Shown one piece after another: positions 34,890 to 43,112 of a DNA stretch of 55,724 nt; position 1 is the first letter of the stretch; every line of letters begins with the position of its first letter. Both the position numbers and the translations under genes were made by a program. The notes below the pieces were generated by a model. It saw only the letters and a program-made list of their open reading frames with translations, had not been told where the DNA came from and did not search any database. Origin of the DNA: Clostridiales bacterium (GTDB taxonomy: Bacteria > Bacillota > Clostridia > Lachnospirales > Lachnospiraceae); assembly GCA_018366495.1 (NCBI GenBank), contig JAGZHZ010000017.1, forward strand, positions 1 through 55,724. The letters are read 5' to 3'.

Positions 34890-34917
34890 TGACGAGCGAA
34901 TAAAAATGAACGCCGTG

Positions 34918-35292
34918 TTAAAAAGCCAGCGCTTTCATTTTTTCTTCCGTCGTTAAAAAGATGCTGACAGAGGCGGCAGATTCATCAAGCTGAGATGAGT
35001 CCATCTGGCAGATGGCAGCGATTTTACTTGCGCCGTTGCAGATCTGAATGTGGTCCGAAGTAAAGACAATCATATCCTCAGATACTTCGGTGCGGCTGTC
35101 AGGATCCATGCGCAGCACAGCTGTGAAAGATGAGATGCCCTGAAGCATATTTTTTTTGTGGATCGCTGCTTTTTCCAGGGTTTCCTCTGGAAATTCATAA
35201 TCTGAAAACAGCTGTGACAGCTCTTTTAAAGAGACGTATCCTTTAAAATAATAGTCATTTTCCTGCATTGGCTCATAAAGTTTTAATTGCAT
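34918..35292 (-). CDS. Hypothetical protein, 124 aa
   Basis: I do not recognise a family. Soluble, acidic, no signal peptide or membrane helix; begins MQLKLYEPMQENDYYFKGYV and ends with TTEEKMKALAF. GGGGGAT lies before the ATG. It stands alone on the minus strand between two dispersed palindromic repeats (34858 and 35322). Confidence 0.65.
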   Translation of the reverse strand: MQLKLYEPMQENDYYFKGYVSLKELSQLFSDYEFPEETLEKAAIHKKNMLQGISSFTAVLRMDPDSRTEVSEDMIVFTSDHIQICNGASKIAAICQMDSSQLDESAASVSIFLTTEEKMKALAF

Positions 35293-35321
35293 AAAAAATC
35301 CCCCTTTTTACCATAATATTT

Positions 35322-35370
35322 TTATCAAATGTGTCGTAAAACCCCTTGCTTTAGCTATGGGGAGTGTCAA
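35322..35370 (+). repeat. 49-bp dispersed repeat with CTTTAG-apex hairpin, copy 1
   Basis: Starts TTATCAAAT and ends GGGGAGTGTCAA; CCCC (35342-35345) pairs with GGGG (35359-35362) around GCTTTAGC. Matches 54013-54061 at 46 of 49 positions, same orientation. Similarity stops sharply at both ends. Confidence 0.88.
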
Positions 35371-35415
35371 AGATTCATATATCCTGATCCCGTATAGAAT
35401 GAGATCTTTCAGTCA

Positions 35416-35441
35416 ATCCCTGCCTTTGGGCATAAGGAATA
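35416..35441 (+). repeat. Related palindrome
   Basis: CCCTGCC, TTTG, GGCATAAGG: a stem of the same general form as the CTTTAG set, with a changed apex. Lies between the 49-bp repeat and the dus stop codon. Weakest member of the set. Confidence 0.35.
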
Positions 35442-35477
35442 TCCATTATTTTTTAACTTACAATTTTTTCTCTGTCT

Positions 35478-36416
35478 CTATCTGATAAGATCTGATTCAG
35501 AAAATAAATGATCAATGATTTTTTCATAGGCAGAAAGTTTTTCAGCCTTCTTGATCTGCTTTGCTGCTTTTTCCGGTGAGGAAAACAGATGAATCAGATA
35601 GAACCATAATTCTTTCATTTTGAATAATACATTTCGATCCCCCGACATGACGGTGCGGTAGCCCTCATAGATTTCATCATGAAAGGCTCGCAGGGTATCT
35701 CTAGTCAAAACCATGCCGGACTGAATTTCACAAGTCATTGCCGGGTTGACGAGAAGTCCCCTTCCGATCATCACTCGGTCAATCGCATCGAATTTCTGAC
35801 AGAACTGTTTATAGTGATGTGCGGTAAATAAATCCCCATTATAACACAATGGATTCTTGCTCAAACGGCACGCATCTGAAAAGACAGAAAGGTTCGGTGT
35901 GTTCTTATAGTAATCTGTCTGAAGTCTGGGATGGATAATCAGCTCGCTGATCGGAAAACGATTATAGATCTCAATCAAGTCATAAAATTCTTCCGGATCT
36001 GCCATACCAATTCTTGTTTTTACAGAAATTGAAACAGTCAGTTCAGAAAAAATTTCTTCCAGAAATTCCTGCAAAAGCAATGGTTCTTTTAAGAAGCCGG
36101 AACCACGCATTTTTGATACGACAGTTTTAGAGGGACATCCCAGATTTAAGTTTATTTCTTTGTATCCCATCTGTTCTAGTTTTTTAGCTGTGGCAATAAA
36201 CAGATCGGCGCGGTTTGTCAGAATCTGAGGAACGAGAGGAATCTGTTCGTTGTGCTGCGGCATCACATCCTGGATTTCTCTGGAATGAAAACATTCATTT
36301 TGGTTCGGTTGTATAAATGGCGAAAAATACTTGTCAACTCCGGGAAAATACCGGTGGTGCGCATTGCGGTATATGTATCCGGTGATCCCTTCCATCGGTG
36401 CAAAATAAAAATTCAA
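35478..36416 (-). CDS. tRNA-dihydrouridine synthase
   Basis: About 312-aa FMN enzyme that reduces uridine in tRNA. FYFAPMEGITGYIYRNAHH starts the TIM barrel, INLNLGCPSKTVVSKMRGSG carries the catalytic Cys, and KTRIGM and MIGRGLLVNP are FMN-phosphate-binding blocks. The start is TTG at 36416 (LNFYFAPMEG), seven bases after AGGAGA; longer versions would run into the aldo/keto reductase gene. Transcribed after that gene, 22 bases apart. Confidence 0.9.
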   Translation of the reverse strand: MNFYFAPMEGITGYIYRNAHHRYFPGVDKYFSPFIQPNQNECFHSREIQDVMPQHNEQIPLVPQILTNRADLFIATAKKLEQMGYKEINLNLGCPSKTVVSKMRGSGFLKEPLLLQEFLEEIFSELTVSISVKTRIGMADPEEFYDLIEIYNRFPISELIIHPRLQTDYYKNTPNLSVFSDACRLSKNPLCYNGDLFTAHHYKQFCQKFDAIDRVMIGRGLLVNPAMTCEIQSGMVLTRDTLRAFHDEIYEGYRTVMSGDRNVLFKMKELWFYLIHLFSSPEKAAKQIKKAEKLSAYEKIIDHLFSESDLIR

Positions 36417-36438
36417 GTTACGTTCTCCTTTAATGATT

Positions 36439-37293
36439 TTAGAAATAAATGCGCTCTCTGTCAGGATGTTCTCCGGACCATCCTGTCTGCGGCATAGTAT
36501 CGATTCGATACATATCTTCTTTAGAAATCTCAAAAGAAAACAGATCTTGATTTTCCTTCATGCGTTCTAAAGAAGAAGCTTTCACAAGAGGGATAACTTC
36601 TTTCTGGACAGCAAAGCGCAGACAGATCTGTGCGGGAGAGACGTGATACTTCCCGGCAAGCTCTAAAATCAGAGAATCTCCAAGTACTCTTGTTCTTCCA
36701 AGGGGACTCCATGCCTGTACTTGAATATGATGTTCCCTGCAGTAGGAAATCACAGCCTGCTGTGTGTAGCCCGGATGAAATTCAATCTGATTGACAGATG
36801 GCAAAACTTCACAGTGATGGATGATATTTTCGATGTGGTGGGGCAGAAAATTGCTCAGACCAAGCGCGCGGATTCTGCCCTCCTGATATAATTCTTCCAT
36901 TGCTTTCCAAGTGTCTACATCCAGCTGTCTCCAGTCTGTATAGTCAGGAGAAGGAAGAGGCCAGTGGATCAGATAAAGATCGAGATAATCTGTTTTCAAA
37001 TTTTCAAGTGTTCTGTAAAATGCCTCTTTTGCAGCAGAATATCCCATCTCCGTTTTCCAGACTTTTGACGTAAGAAAAAAGTCTTTTCGGGGAAGACCAC
37101 TTTTCTGGATTGCCTCGGCTAGATAAGATTCTGTGCCGTAAAAAGAGGCAGTATCAAAACAACGATAGCCTGCTTGAATGGCTGTAAAAAGGATTTCATC
37201 TGTCTGACCGGCGGCAGCTTTGTACGTTCCATATGCCGTACAGGGGATTTGGACACCGTTGTTCAGTGTATAACAATCATAAATAGATTTCAT
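36439..37293 (-). CDS. Aldo/keto reductase
   Basis: 284-aa (beta/alpha)8 NADPH-dependent carbonyl reductase. Catalytic tetrad residues visible: D in FDTASFYG, Y in the same motif (SFYGTE), K in LTSKVWK, H in YLIHWPLP. GLSNFLPHHIENI and the cofactor-binding IPLVKASSLERMKEN follow. The substrate is unknown. ATG at 37293 is chosen because GGAGG lies between it and an in-frame ATG at 37308. Confidence 0.92.
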   Translation of the reverse strand: MKSIYDCYTLNNGVQIPCTAYGTYKAAAGQTDEILFTAIQAGYRCFDTASFYGTESYLAEAIQKSGLPRKDFFLTSKVWKTEMGYSAAKEAFYRTLENLKTDYLDLYLIHWPLPSPDYTDWRQLDVDTWKAMEELYQEGRIRALGLSNFLPHHIENIIHHCEVLPSVNQIEFHPGYTQQAVISYCREHHIQVQAWSPLGRTRVLGDSLILELAGKYHVSPAQICLRFAVQKEVIPLVKASSLERMKENQDLFSFEISKEDMYRIDTMPQTGWSGEHPDRERIYF

Positions 37294-37381
37294 AGGATGA
37301 CCCTCCATTGACGAAAGTTTCTGAGTTCAGTCTATCTCTTTTGAAAGGAGGTGTCAACAAAAAACATAGTTCGATATCTGT

Positions 37382-38797
37382 TCAGACCGTGTCAAGATCG
37401 AAGCCAAAATAATGCACAGCATTATTGTAGGAAATATCTTTGATGATTGTTTCCAGATTTTCCATATCATTTGGATATTCACCATTTTCTACCCAGTCTC
37501 CAATCAGACTGCACAGGATTCTGCGGAAGTATTCATGTCTGGAATACGACAGAAAACTGCGGGAATCGGTGAGCATACCGATAAAATTCCCGAGAAGACC
37601 TAAATTGGCAAGGGAAGTCATCTGTCGGATCATGCCTGTTTTATTGTCATTAAACCACCAGGCAGAGCCTTGCTGGATTTTCCCGACGGCTTCGTTATCT
37701 TGAAAACAGCCGGCTAAAGCTGCGATCTGTTCATCATCGCTTGGGTTTAAGCTGTACAGGATCGTTTTTGGGAGAGTCTTTTTCATGCTGAGTGCATCTA
37801 AAAAGTTGGCAAGCTGCGAGATCGGCGTGAAGTCACTGATGCAGTCGAATCCCGTGTCAGGCCCCAGCTTTTGAAACATTGTATTGTTGTTGTTGCGTCT
37901 GCATCCGAAGTGAAGCTGCATCACCCAGTTGTACTTTTTATATTCTTGAGCAGAAAATATCATAAAAGCAGTCTTAAATTTTAAAATGTCAGCGTTTGTC
38001 AGATGTTCGCCGGAAAGCCGTCTGGAGAAAATACATTCCACTTCTTCTTCAGAGGCAGGATAATACATCACATAATCCATTCCATGATCGCAGATTTTGC
38101 ACCCCATAGAATGAAAATCTTCCATGCGTCTGGAAAGAGCGTGTTTTAAATTTTTAAACGTCTTGATTTCCACGGAGGAAATGGAGGAAAGTTTTTTTAG
38201 GTAATCGAGATAATCCGGGCGTTCCAGATTCATCGCCCGATCAGGACGCCAGGTGGGCAAGACCTGGACATCAAAAGAGGGATCTTCTTTGATCTTCTGA
38301 TGATATCTCAGATCGTCTGACGGGTCATCCGTTGTGCAGAGCAATGATACATGAGAGCGTTTGATGAGACTGCGCACGCTCATCTCATCGTGCTGCAGCT
38401 TTTTGTTGCATATATTCCAAACCGTATCGGCTGTCTTACCGTTCAATATTCCCTGGAAGTCAAAAAACCTCTGCAACTCCAGATGACTCCAGTGAAACAA
38501 CGGATTTCCAATAGCTTTTTCCAGAGTTTGGGCATATTTTTGAAATTTGTCCCGATCAGGGGCCTTCCCTGTAATATAATCTTCCTCTACGCCATTAGAA
38601 CGCATCAGACGCCACTTGTAGTGATCAGAACCGAGCCACACTTGTGTGATATTTTCAAATCGGTGATCCAGCGCGATTTCTTCTGGATTGATATGACAGT
38701 GGTAATCGAGAATAGGAAGAGAGGATGCAAACTGATGGTACAGCTTTTTAGCAGTTTCTGTATGGAGCAAAAAGTTGTGATCCATAAATGGTTTCAT
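37382..38797 (-). CDS. uxaC: Glucuronate isomerase
   Basis: About 471-aa amidohydrolase-fold enzyme that converts D-glucuronate to D-fructuronate (and galacturonate to tagaturonate). LPILDYHCHINPEEIA carries the HxH metal site near residue 31; WKW-type substrate block HYKWRLMRSNG and QLHFGCRRNNNNTMF are typical. Start at 38797 (MKPFMDHNFLL) behind GGAGG. It follows the TRAP uptake genes by 19 bases and is their operon mate. Confidence 0.95.
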   Translation of the reverse strand: MKPFMDHNFLLHTETAKKLYHQFASSLPILDYHCHINPEEIALDHRFENITQVWLGSDHYKWRLMRSNGVEEDYITGKAPDRDKFQKYAQTLEKAIGNPLFHWSHLELQRFFDFQGILNGKTADTVWNICNKKLQHDEMSVRSLIKRSHVSLLCTTDDPSDDLRYHQKIKEDPSFDVQVLPTWRPDRAMNLERPDYLDYLKKLSSISSVEIKTFKNLKHALSRRMEDFHSMGCKICDHGMDYVMYYPASEEEVECIFSRRLSGEHLTNADILKFKTAFMIFSAQEYKKYNWVMQLHFGCRRNNNNTMFQKLGPDTGFDCISDFTPISQLANFLDALSMKKTLPKTILYSLNPSDDEQIAALAGCFQDNEAVGKIQQGSAWWFNDNKTGMIRQMTSLANLGLLGNFIGMLTDSRSFLSYSRHEYFRRILCSLIGDWVENGEYPNDMENLETIIKDISYNNAVHYFGFDLDTV

Positions 38798-38816
38798 AGA
38801 TAGAACCTCCTGATAT

Positions 38817-40124
38817 TTATACATAGCCAAGCAGTCCAGGCAGCCACAGACTGATGACAGGAATATAAGTGACGAGCATCAACACAAGAAAAATCGCCGC
38901 AAAATAGATGAGAAGCTGGCGAAAGACGGTTTCAATCCGGACGCCGCCGACTCGGACACCGACAAATAGTGTCGTTCCCACAGGGGGCGTGATCGTACCG
39001 ATACACAGATTAAAAATCATCATAATCCCGAAATGAACGGGATTCATTCCGAGAGCAAGGCACACAGGAAGGAAAATCGGCGTGAAAATCAGACATGCCG
39101 GCGTCATATCCATAAATGTACCTACAACGAGAAGGATTACGTTGATCATTAAAAATATGACATATTTGTTATCGCTTACGGATAAAAGTCCCGATGACAC
39201 GGCAGATGGAATATTTGTAAAAGCCATGACCCAGGACATGATACTGGACACACCGATCAGAAAAATGATAATTCCTGTCATCTGTGCGCTGTCTTTTAGG
39301 ATCTGCGGCAGATCTCTGAGACGGATGGATTTATAGACAAACAGAGACAGAATCAGGCTGTACACCACAGCCACAACGGATCCTTCTGTCGCTGTAAAAA
39401 TACCGCCTATGATGCCGCCGATGACAAGAATAATCAAAAAAAGGCAGGGAAGAGACTGAAAAAAAATATTCCATTTTTCTTTTAAAGTGAAAGAAGAACT
39501 GCTGCGGTATCCGCGCTTTTTAGCAATCAGATAGATGACGATCATGCAGGCAATTCCCCATAGAATTCCGGGGAGATATCCGGCCATGAAGAGCGCTGCG
39601 ACAGAAGTTCCGCCGCTGACTAAAGAGAATGTAATCATGACATTGCTTGGGGGGATCAAAAGTCCCGTCGGAGCGGTTGCAATATTTGCTGCTGCAGAAA
39701 AGTTGGGATCGTATCCCTCTTCTTTTTCGATCGGTCCGATGATAGAACCCATCGCAGAGGCAGCGGCAGTACCGGAGCCGGATATTGCGCCGAACAGCAT
39801 ATTTGCAAGAACGTTTGTCTGAGCAAGCGCGCCTGGCATCCTCCCAGTGACGACTTTTGCCAGATTGATGAGACGGATCGCAATGCCTCCTTTATTCATG
39901 ATATTTCCAGCCAGAATAAAGAAAGGAATGGCAAGAAGACTGAACACGGAGATACCGGAAAAAATTCTTTGAGCGCCTGTTAAAACAGCAGCATCCGCAT
40001 CCATTACGGGCAGAATGGCACAGATGGAAGAAATACCTAAAGCGGCGGCAATCGGAACGCCGGCGAGCAGCAGCAGAATCAGTACCGTTAAAATAATGAG
40101 ACCACAGATAATTGCAGTATCCAT
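38817..40124 (-). CDS. TRAP transporter large permease (DctM type)
   Basis: About 435 aa, twelve helices, the ion-coupled channel of a TRAP uptake system. Family blocks: AIPFFILAGNIMNKGGIA, FGAISGSGTAAASAMGSI, ATAPTGLLIPPSNVMITF and GTITPPVGTTLFVG. Start taken at 40124 (MDTAIICG), 8 bases after the DctQ stop; the open frame extends farther upstream, but that part overlaps dctQ and is not family-like. Works with DctQ and DctP genes directly upstream; likely substrate glucuronate, from context. Confidence 0.92.
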   Translation of the reverse strand: MDTAIICGLIILTVLILLLLAGVPIAAALGISSICAILPVMDADAAVLTGAQRIFSGISVFSLLAIPFFILAGNIMNKGGIAIRLINLAKVVTGRMPGALAQTNVLANMLFGAISGSGTAAASAMGSIIGPIEKEEGYDPNFSAAANIATAPTGLLIPPSNVMITFSLVSGGTSVAALFMAGYLPGILWGIACMIVIYLIAKKRGYRSSSSFTLKEKWNIFFQSLPCLFLIILVIGGIIGGIFTATEGSVVAVVYSLILSLFVYKSIRLRDLPQILKDSAQMTGIIIFLIGVSSIMSWVMAFTNIPSAVSSGLLSVSDNKYVIFLMINVILLVVGTFMDMTPACLIFTPIFLPVCLALGMNPVHFGIMMIFNLCIGTITPPVGTTLFVGVRVGGVRIETVFRQLLIYFAAIFLVLMLVTYIPVISLWLPGLLGYV

Positions 40125-40132
40125 AAAGTTTT

Positions 40133-40657
40133 TTACACTCCCTTCCTGTATTTTTCTGTTTTTCGATTTGGCGTCACATTTGCGGCGCCGCGGATCAGAT
40201 CTATGATATTTAAGACAGAATAAAGCACAATCAATATGCCTGAGATGGGAAGAATGGTATAGACCATGCCCATCGGTATTCCAAGAGAAGCTGTAGATTG
40301 TGTCATAGTCAGACGCACAATTGAAAAACCGCCGTAGACCATCACAGTGCCTGCCAGAAGCAAGACCAGAATTTCTGACACGATACACAAGGCTTTCTGG
40401 ACGGCTGCAGGGAGACGGTCGGCGAGAAAACTCATGCGCATATGCTCTCTTTTTCCAAAAACGTATGCGGCGGCCAAAAGCGCCATCCAGGTAAAGCAGT
40501 ATGTCAAAAGTTCCTCGGAAACGGTGCTGGGGCTGCGGAAGATAAAACGTGCCATGATCTGATACGTTCCGATTACAACCATGGCTGCAAAGAGCAAGGA
40601 ACATAAAAAACTCAGGACAAAGTCTATTCCTTTTCTGAGTGAATCTAATGGTTTCAT
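40133..40657 (-). CDS. TRAP transporter small permease (DctQ type)
   Basis: 174 aa with four membrane helices and the family block FTWMALLAAAYVFGKREHMRMSFL near residues 50-72. It links the binding protein to DctM. GGAGGT precedes ATG. It ends 8 bases before the DctM start and begins 1 base after the DctP stop. Confidence 0.92.
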   Translation of the reverse strand: MKPLDSLRKGIDFVLSFLCSLLFAAMVVIGTYQIMARFIFRSPSTVSEELLTYCFTWMALLAAAYVFGKREHMRMSFLADRLPAAVQKALCIVSEILVLLLAGTVMVYGGFSIVRLTMTQSTASLGIPMGMVYTILPISGILIVLYSVLNIIDLIRGAANVTPNRKTEKYRKGV

Positions 40658-40658
40658 T

Positions 40659-41690
40659 TTATCTGACCTCCTGTTGAGATTTTTTGTTTACTTCCTGGAT
40701 GTGCTCATAAAAACTGCGGATACTTTTATTTTCGTCGAGCATATTTTGCTGTACGGCGGAAACTTTCTGCTGAAACAGTTCCATATCCGTCTCGATAAAT
40801 GTTACCCCCATTTTTTCAGAAGCAGTTTTCTTCGCCTCTTCAATCTGTTCGTCCCAATATTTCAGTTCTGTCTCTGTTGACAGAAGGGCAGCCTCGTAAA
40901 AGACATCATATTCCTCGGGGCTTAATCCATCCAGAAATTTTAAACTGCCGATCAGAAGATCCGGCACCATCTGATGCCTTGTGTAAGAGTAATATTTTGC
41001 AACTTCTCCATGTTTGTTGTTCGTCAGCGCAAGCTCATTGTTTTCAGCGCCGTCAATGACGCCTTGCTGAATCGCCGTGTAGACCTCCCCGAAACTCATA
41101 GGCGAGGCGGCGGCGCCGAAAGCTTTGCACATACTGACGCTGGCGGGACTTTGCTGGACACGGATTTTCATTCCTTTCAGATCTTCAGGCGTGTAAATCG
41201 TTTTTTTGGCATAGAAGCTGCGTGTTCCCGCATTGTACCATGTCAGCACACGAAAACCGGATTCATCTGCCGCATGATAGATCTGTTCCATATACTGCGT
41301 ATCATTCATGATATTTCGATAGATCTCTTCTGAGTGAAACAGGTAAGGCATACTGAAGATCTCATAGATATCTGAAAAATTTTCCAGATTTGCCGCAGCT
41401 GAGACGACAAAGTCAATCGCCCCTGTCTGCGCCAGTTCAATCGCTTTTTGAGAACTTCCCAACAGTTCATTTGGATAAATCTGCACATCGTATTGATCTC
41501 CTAAATGTTCCTCAACATACTGTTCAAATTTTAAAAGACCCAGATGTTCCGGGTGTGTCTCTGACTGGCCGTGGGCAATGCGCACGATACGTTTGCCGTT
41601 ATTGAAACTGCAGCCTCCGGCTAAGACGGCACATCCCAGAATCAGTCCTGCGCCGAGACAAAAGATACCTGCTTTTTTTAAAGATTTCAT
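40659..41690 (-). CDS. TRAP transporter solute-binding lipoprotein (DctP type)
   Basis: 343 aa. Clear lipoprotein signal (VLAGGC, Cys27), unlike the other two binding proteins of this window. Mature domain: HGQSETHPEHLG, IYPNELLGSSQKAIELAQTG, GMKIRVQQSPASVSM (the Arg that binds the ligand carboxylate) and QGVIDGAENN. Adjacent uxaC and divergent uxuAB point to glucuronate as ligand. Confidence 0.92.
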   Translation of the reverse strand: MKSLKKAGIFCLGAGLILGCAVLAGGCSFNNGKRIVRIAHGQSETHPEHLGLLKFEQYVEEHLGDQYDVQIYPNELLGSSQKAIELAQTGAIDFVVSAAANLENFSDIYEIFSMPYLFHSEEIYRNIMNDTQYMEQIYHAADESGFRVLTWYNAGTRSFYAKKTIYTPEDLKGMKIRVQQSPASVSMCKAFGAAASPMSFGEVYTAIQQGVIDGAENNELALTNNKHGEVAKYYSYTRHQMVPDLLIGSLKFLDGLSPEEYDVFYEAALLSTETELKYWDEQIEEAKKTASEKMGVTFIETDMELFQQKVSAVQQNMLDENKSIRSFYEHIQEVNKKSQQEVR

Positions 41691-41772
41691 TTTCTTTTTC
41701 CTTTCAGACAGTGTTCATTCAGATCAGACATGGACGGCGAACTGTCAGAATGAATGACAAATAGTTTGCTCC

Positions 41773-41812
41773 TGACAAGAGAGGATGGTTATCACCTATA
41801 ATATTTATCACT
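41773..41812. promoter_or_regulatory. Divergent control region of the glucuronate genes
   Basis: Plus strand: CTGACA (41773-41778) and TATAAT (41798-41803), spacer 19. TTATCAC occurs at 41790-41796 and again at 41806-41812, so the direct repeat brackets the -10; candidate operator. The rest of the gap 41691-42022 holds ACCTGT/ACAGGT (about 41828 and 41857) and the short ORF below, and no other gene that I can support. Confidence 0.4.
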
Positions 41813-41992
41813 TTTCATATTTTCATACCTGTGTGCGGCATATTTCATCTTACAGGTGGAAAGAATAGAACGAACGTATTTGAATTTCACAAGGCTGACA
41901 GCCGAACTGATTGATCAGTATAAGAACAAATTCATATGGCACAGTTTTATATCGCAGCAGAAAGGAGAAAGCGGCATTTGCACGGAGAAAAG

Positions 41993-42016
41993 ATGTGTAT
42001 TGAGACCGCAGAATAA
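41993..42016 (+). CDS. Seven-codon ORF just before uxuA
   Basis: ATG TGT ATT GAG ACC GCA GAA TAA (MCIETAE), with CGGAG upstream, ends 6 bases before the uxuA ATG. uxuA itself has no clear ribosome binding site, so ribosomes ending here could reinitiate on uxuA. Could be chance; there is no sequence conservation to judge by. Confidence 0.25.
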   Translation: MCIETAE

Positions 42017-42022
42017 AATTTT

Positions 42023-43102
42023 ATGAAGATGACTTTTCGATGGTATGGAGAAGGAAGAGACAGCATTTCTCTGAAACAGATCCGACAAATTCCAGGTATG
42101 TCCGGGCTGATGGGGGTGCTGGATGAGAAAGCGGCCGGGGAGGTGTGGACGGAAGAAGAAATCAAAAAATATGTAGATCATATTCATGCAGCAGGTCTGG
42201 AATGTGAAGTGATTGAAAGTGTAAATGTTCATGAAGACATTAAGATGGGACTGACTTCCAGAGACAACTATATAAAAAACTATTGTACGACAATCCGCAA
42301 TCTGGCAAAATACGGCATCAAAGTGATTGTCTATAATTTTATGCCTGTATTTGACTGGCTGCGTACCGATCTGGCGCGCATCATTCCGGAGGACGGCTCT
42401 TTCAGTCTGTATTTTGATGAAAAAGAGTTGGGAGAAATGACACCGATTGACATTGTAAGAGAGACGGCAAAAAACAGCAACGGATTTTCTTTGCCGGGTT
42501 GGGAGAAAGAACGTCTGGCAGATCTGGAGACGACGCTGAAAAGGTATGAGTCTATCTCGGAAGACGATCTGCGAGCCAATTATAAATATTTTCTGGAAGC
42601 GGTTATTCCGGTGTGTGAACAGTGCGGCATTGTCATGGCGTGTCATCCGGACGACCCTGGCTGGTCTATATTTGGCCTTCCGAGGATTGCGCACAGTCAG
42701 AGTGACTACGATCAGATTGTGGCAATGTATGATTCGCCATCGAATGCGATCTGCCTCTGTACTGGTTCCCTGGGATCAAACCGTGACAATGATATCCCGG
42801 CAATCATCCGTCATTTCGGTGAAAAAAACAGGATTGGCTGTCTTCATGTCAGAAATATTAAGTATCTGGGATACCATAAATTCAGGGAATCGAGTCATCT
42901 GTCTTCCGATGGAGATCTCGATCTGTTCGAGATTATGAAAGCAGTGTATGACACTTGCCCTGACACATACATCCGTCCTGATCACGGCAGAATGATCTGG
43001 GATGAGGAGGCCAGACCGGGATACGGACTGTATGACCGCGCTCTTGGAGCCACTTATATCAATGGGCTCTGGGAAGCCATTTGCAAAATGAACGAAAAAT
43101 AA
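42023..43102 (+). CDS. uxuA: Mannonate dehydratase
   Basis: 359-aa enzyme of the xylose-isomerase-like fold that dehydrates D-mannonate to 2-keto-3-deoxygluconate. MTFRWYGEGRDSISLKQIRQIPG is the family start; VIYNFMPVFDWLRTDL, MACHPDDPGW (metal-binding Cys/His) and RPDHGRMIWDEE are further hallmarks. The ATG lacks a good ribosome binding site (see the short ORF before it). First gene of the rightward arm; uxuB follows 10 bases later. Confidence 0.95.
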   Translation: MKMTFRWYGEGRDSISLKQIRQIPGMSGLMGVLDEKAAGEVWTEEEIKKYVDHIHAAGLECEVIESVNVHEDIKMGLTSRDNYIKNYCTTIRNLAKYGIKVIVYNFMPVFDWLRTDLARIIPEDGSFSLYFDEKELGEMTPIDIVRETAKNSNGFSLPGWEKERLADLETTLKRYESISEDDLRANYKYFLEAVIPVCEQCGIVMACHPDDPGWSIFGLPRIAHSQSDYDQIVAMYDSPSNAICLCTGSLGSNRDNDIPAIIRHFGEKNRIGCLHVRNIKYLGYHKFRESSHLSSDGDLDLFEIMKAVYDTCPDTYIRPDHGRMIWDEEARPGYGLYDRALGATYINGLWEAICKMNEK

Positions 43103-43112
43103 GGAGGCTGTG

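Noticed and set aside
34801..34917. Minus-strand coding fragment reading MNYPSWVFWLKYDKLENP
   Set aside because: The readable stretch is made by repeat family B and follows the stop of the 124-aa gene in the same frame; there is no ribosome binding site.
38798..40604. Longer N-terminal extension of the DctM permease upstream of 40124
   Set aside because: The extension overlaps dctQ in another frame and reads as an Arg/His/Ser-rich shadow sequence.
41915..42694. 259-codon minus-strand ORF opposite uxuA
   Set aside because: Antisense shadow of a clear gene; composition rich in Arg, His, Phe and Ser and no ribosome binding site.
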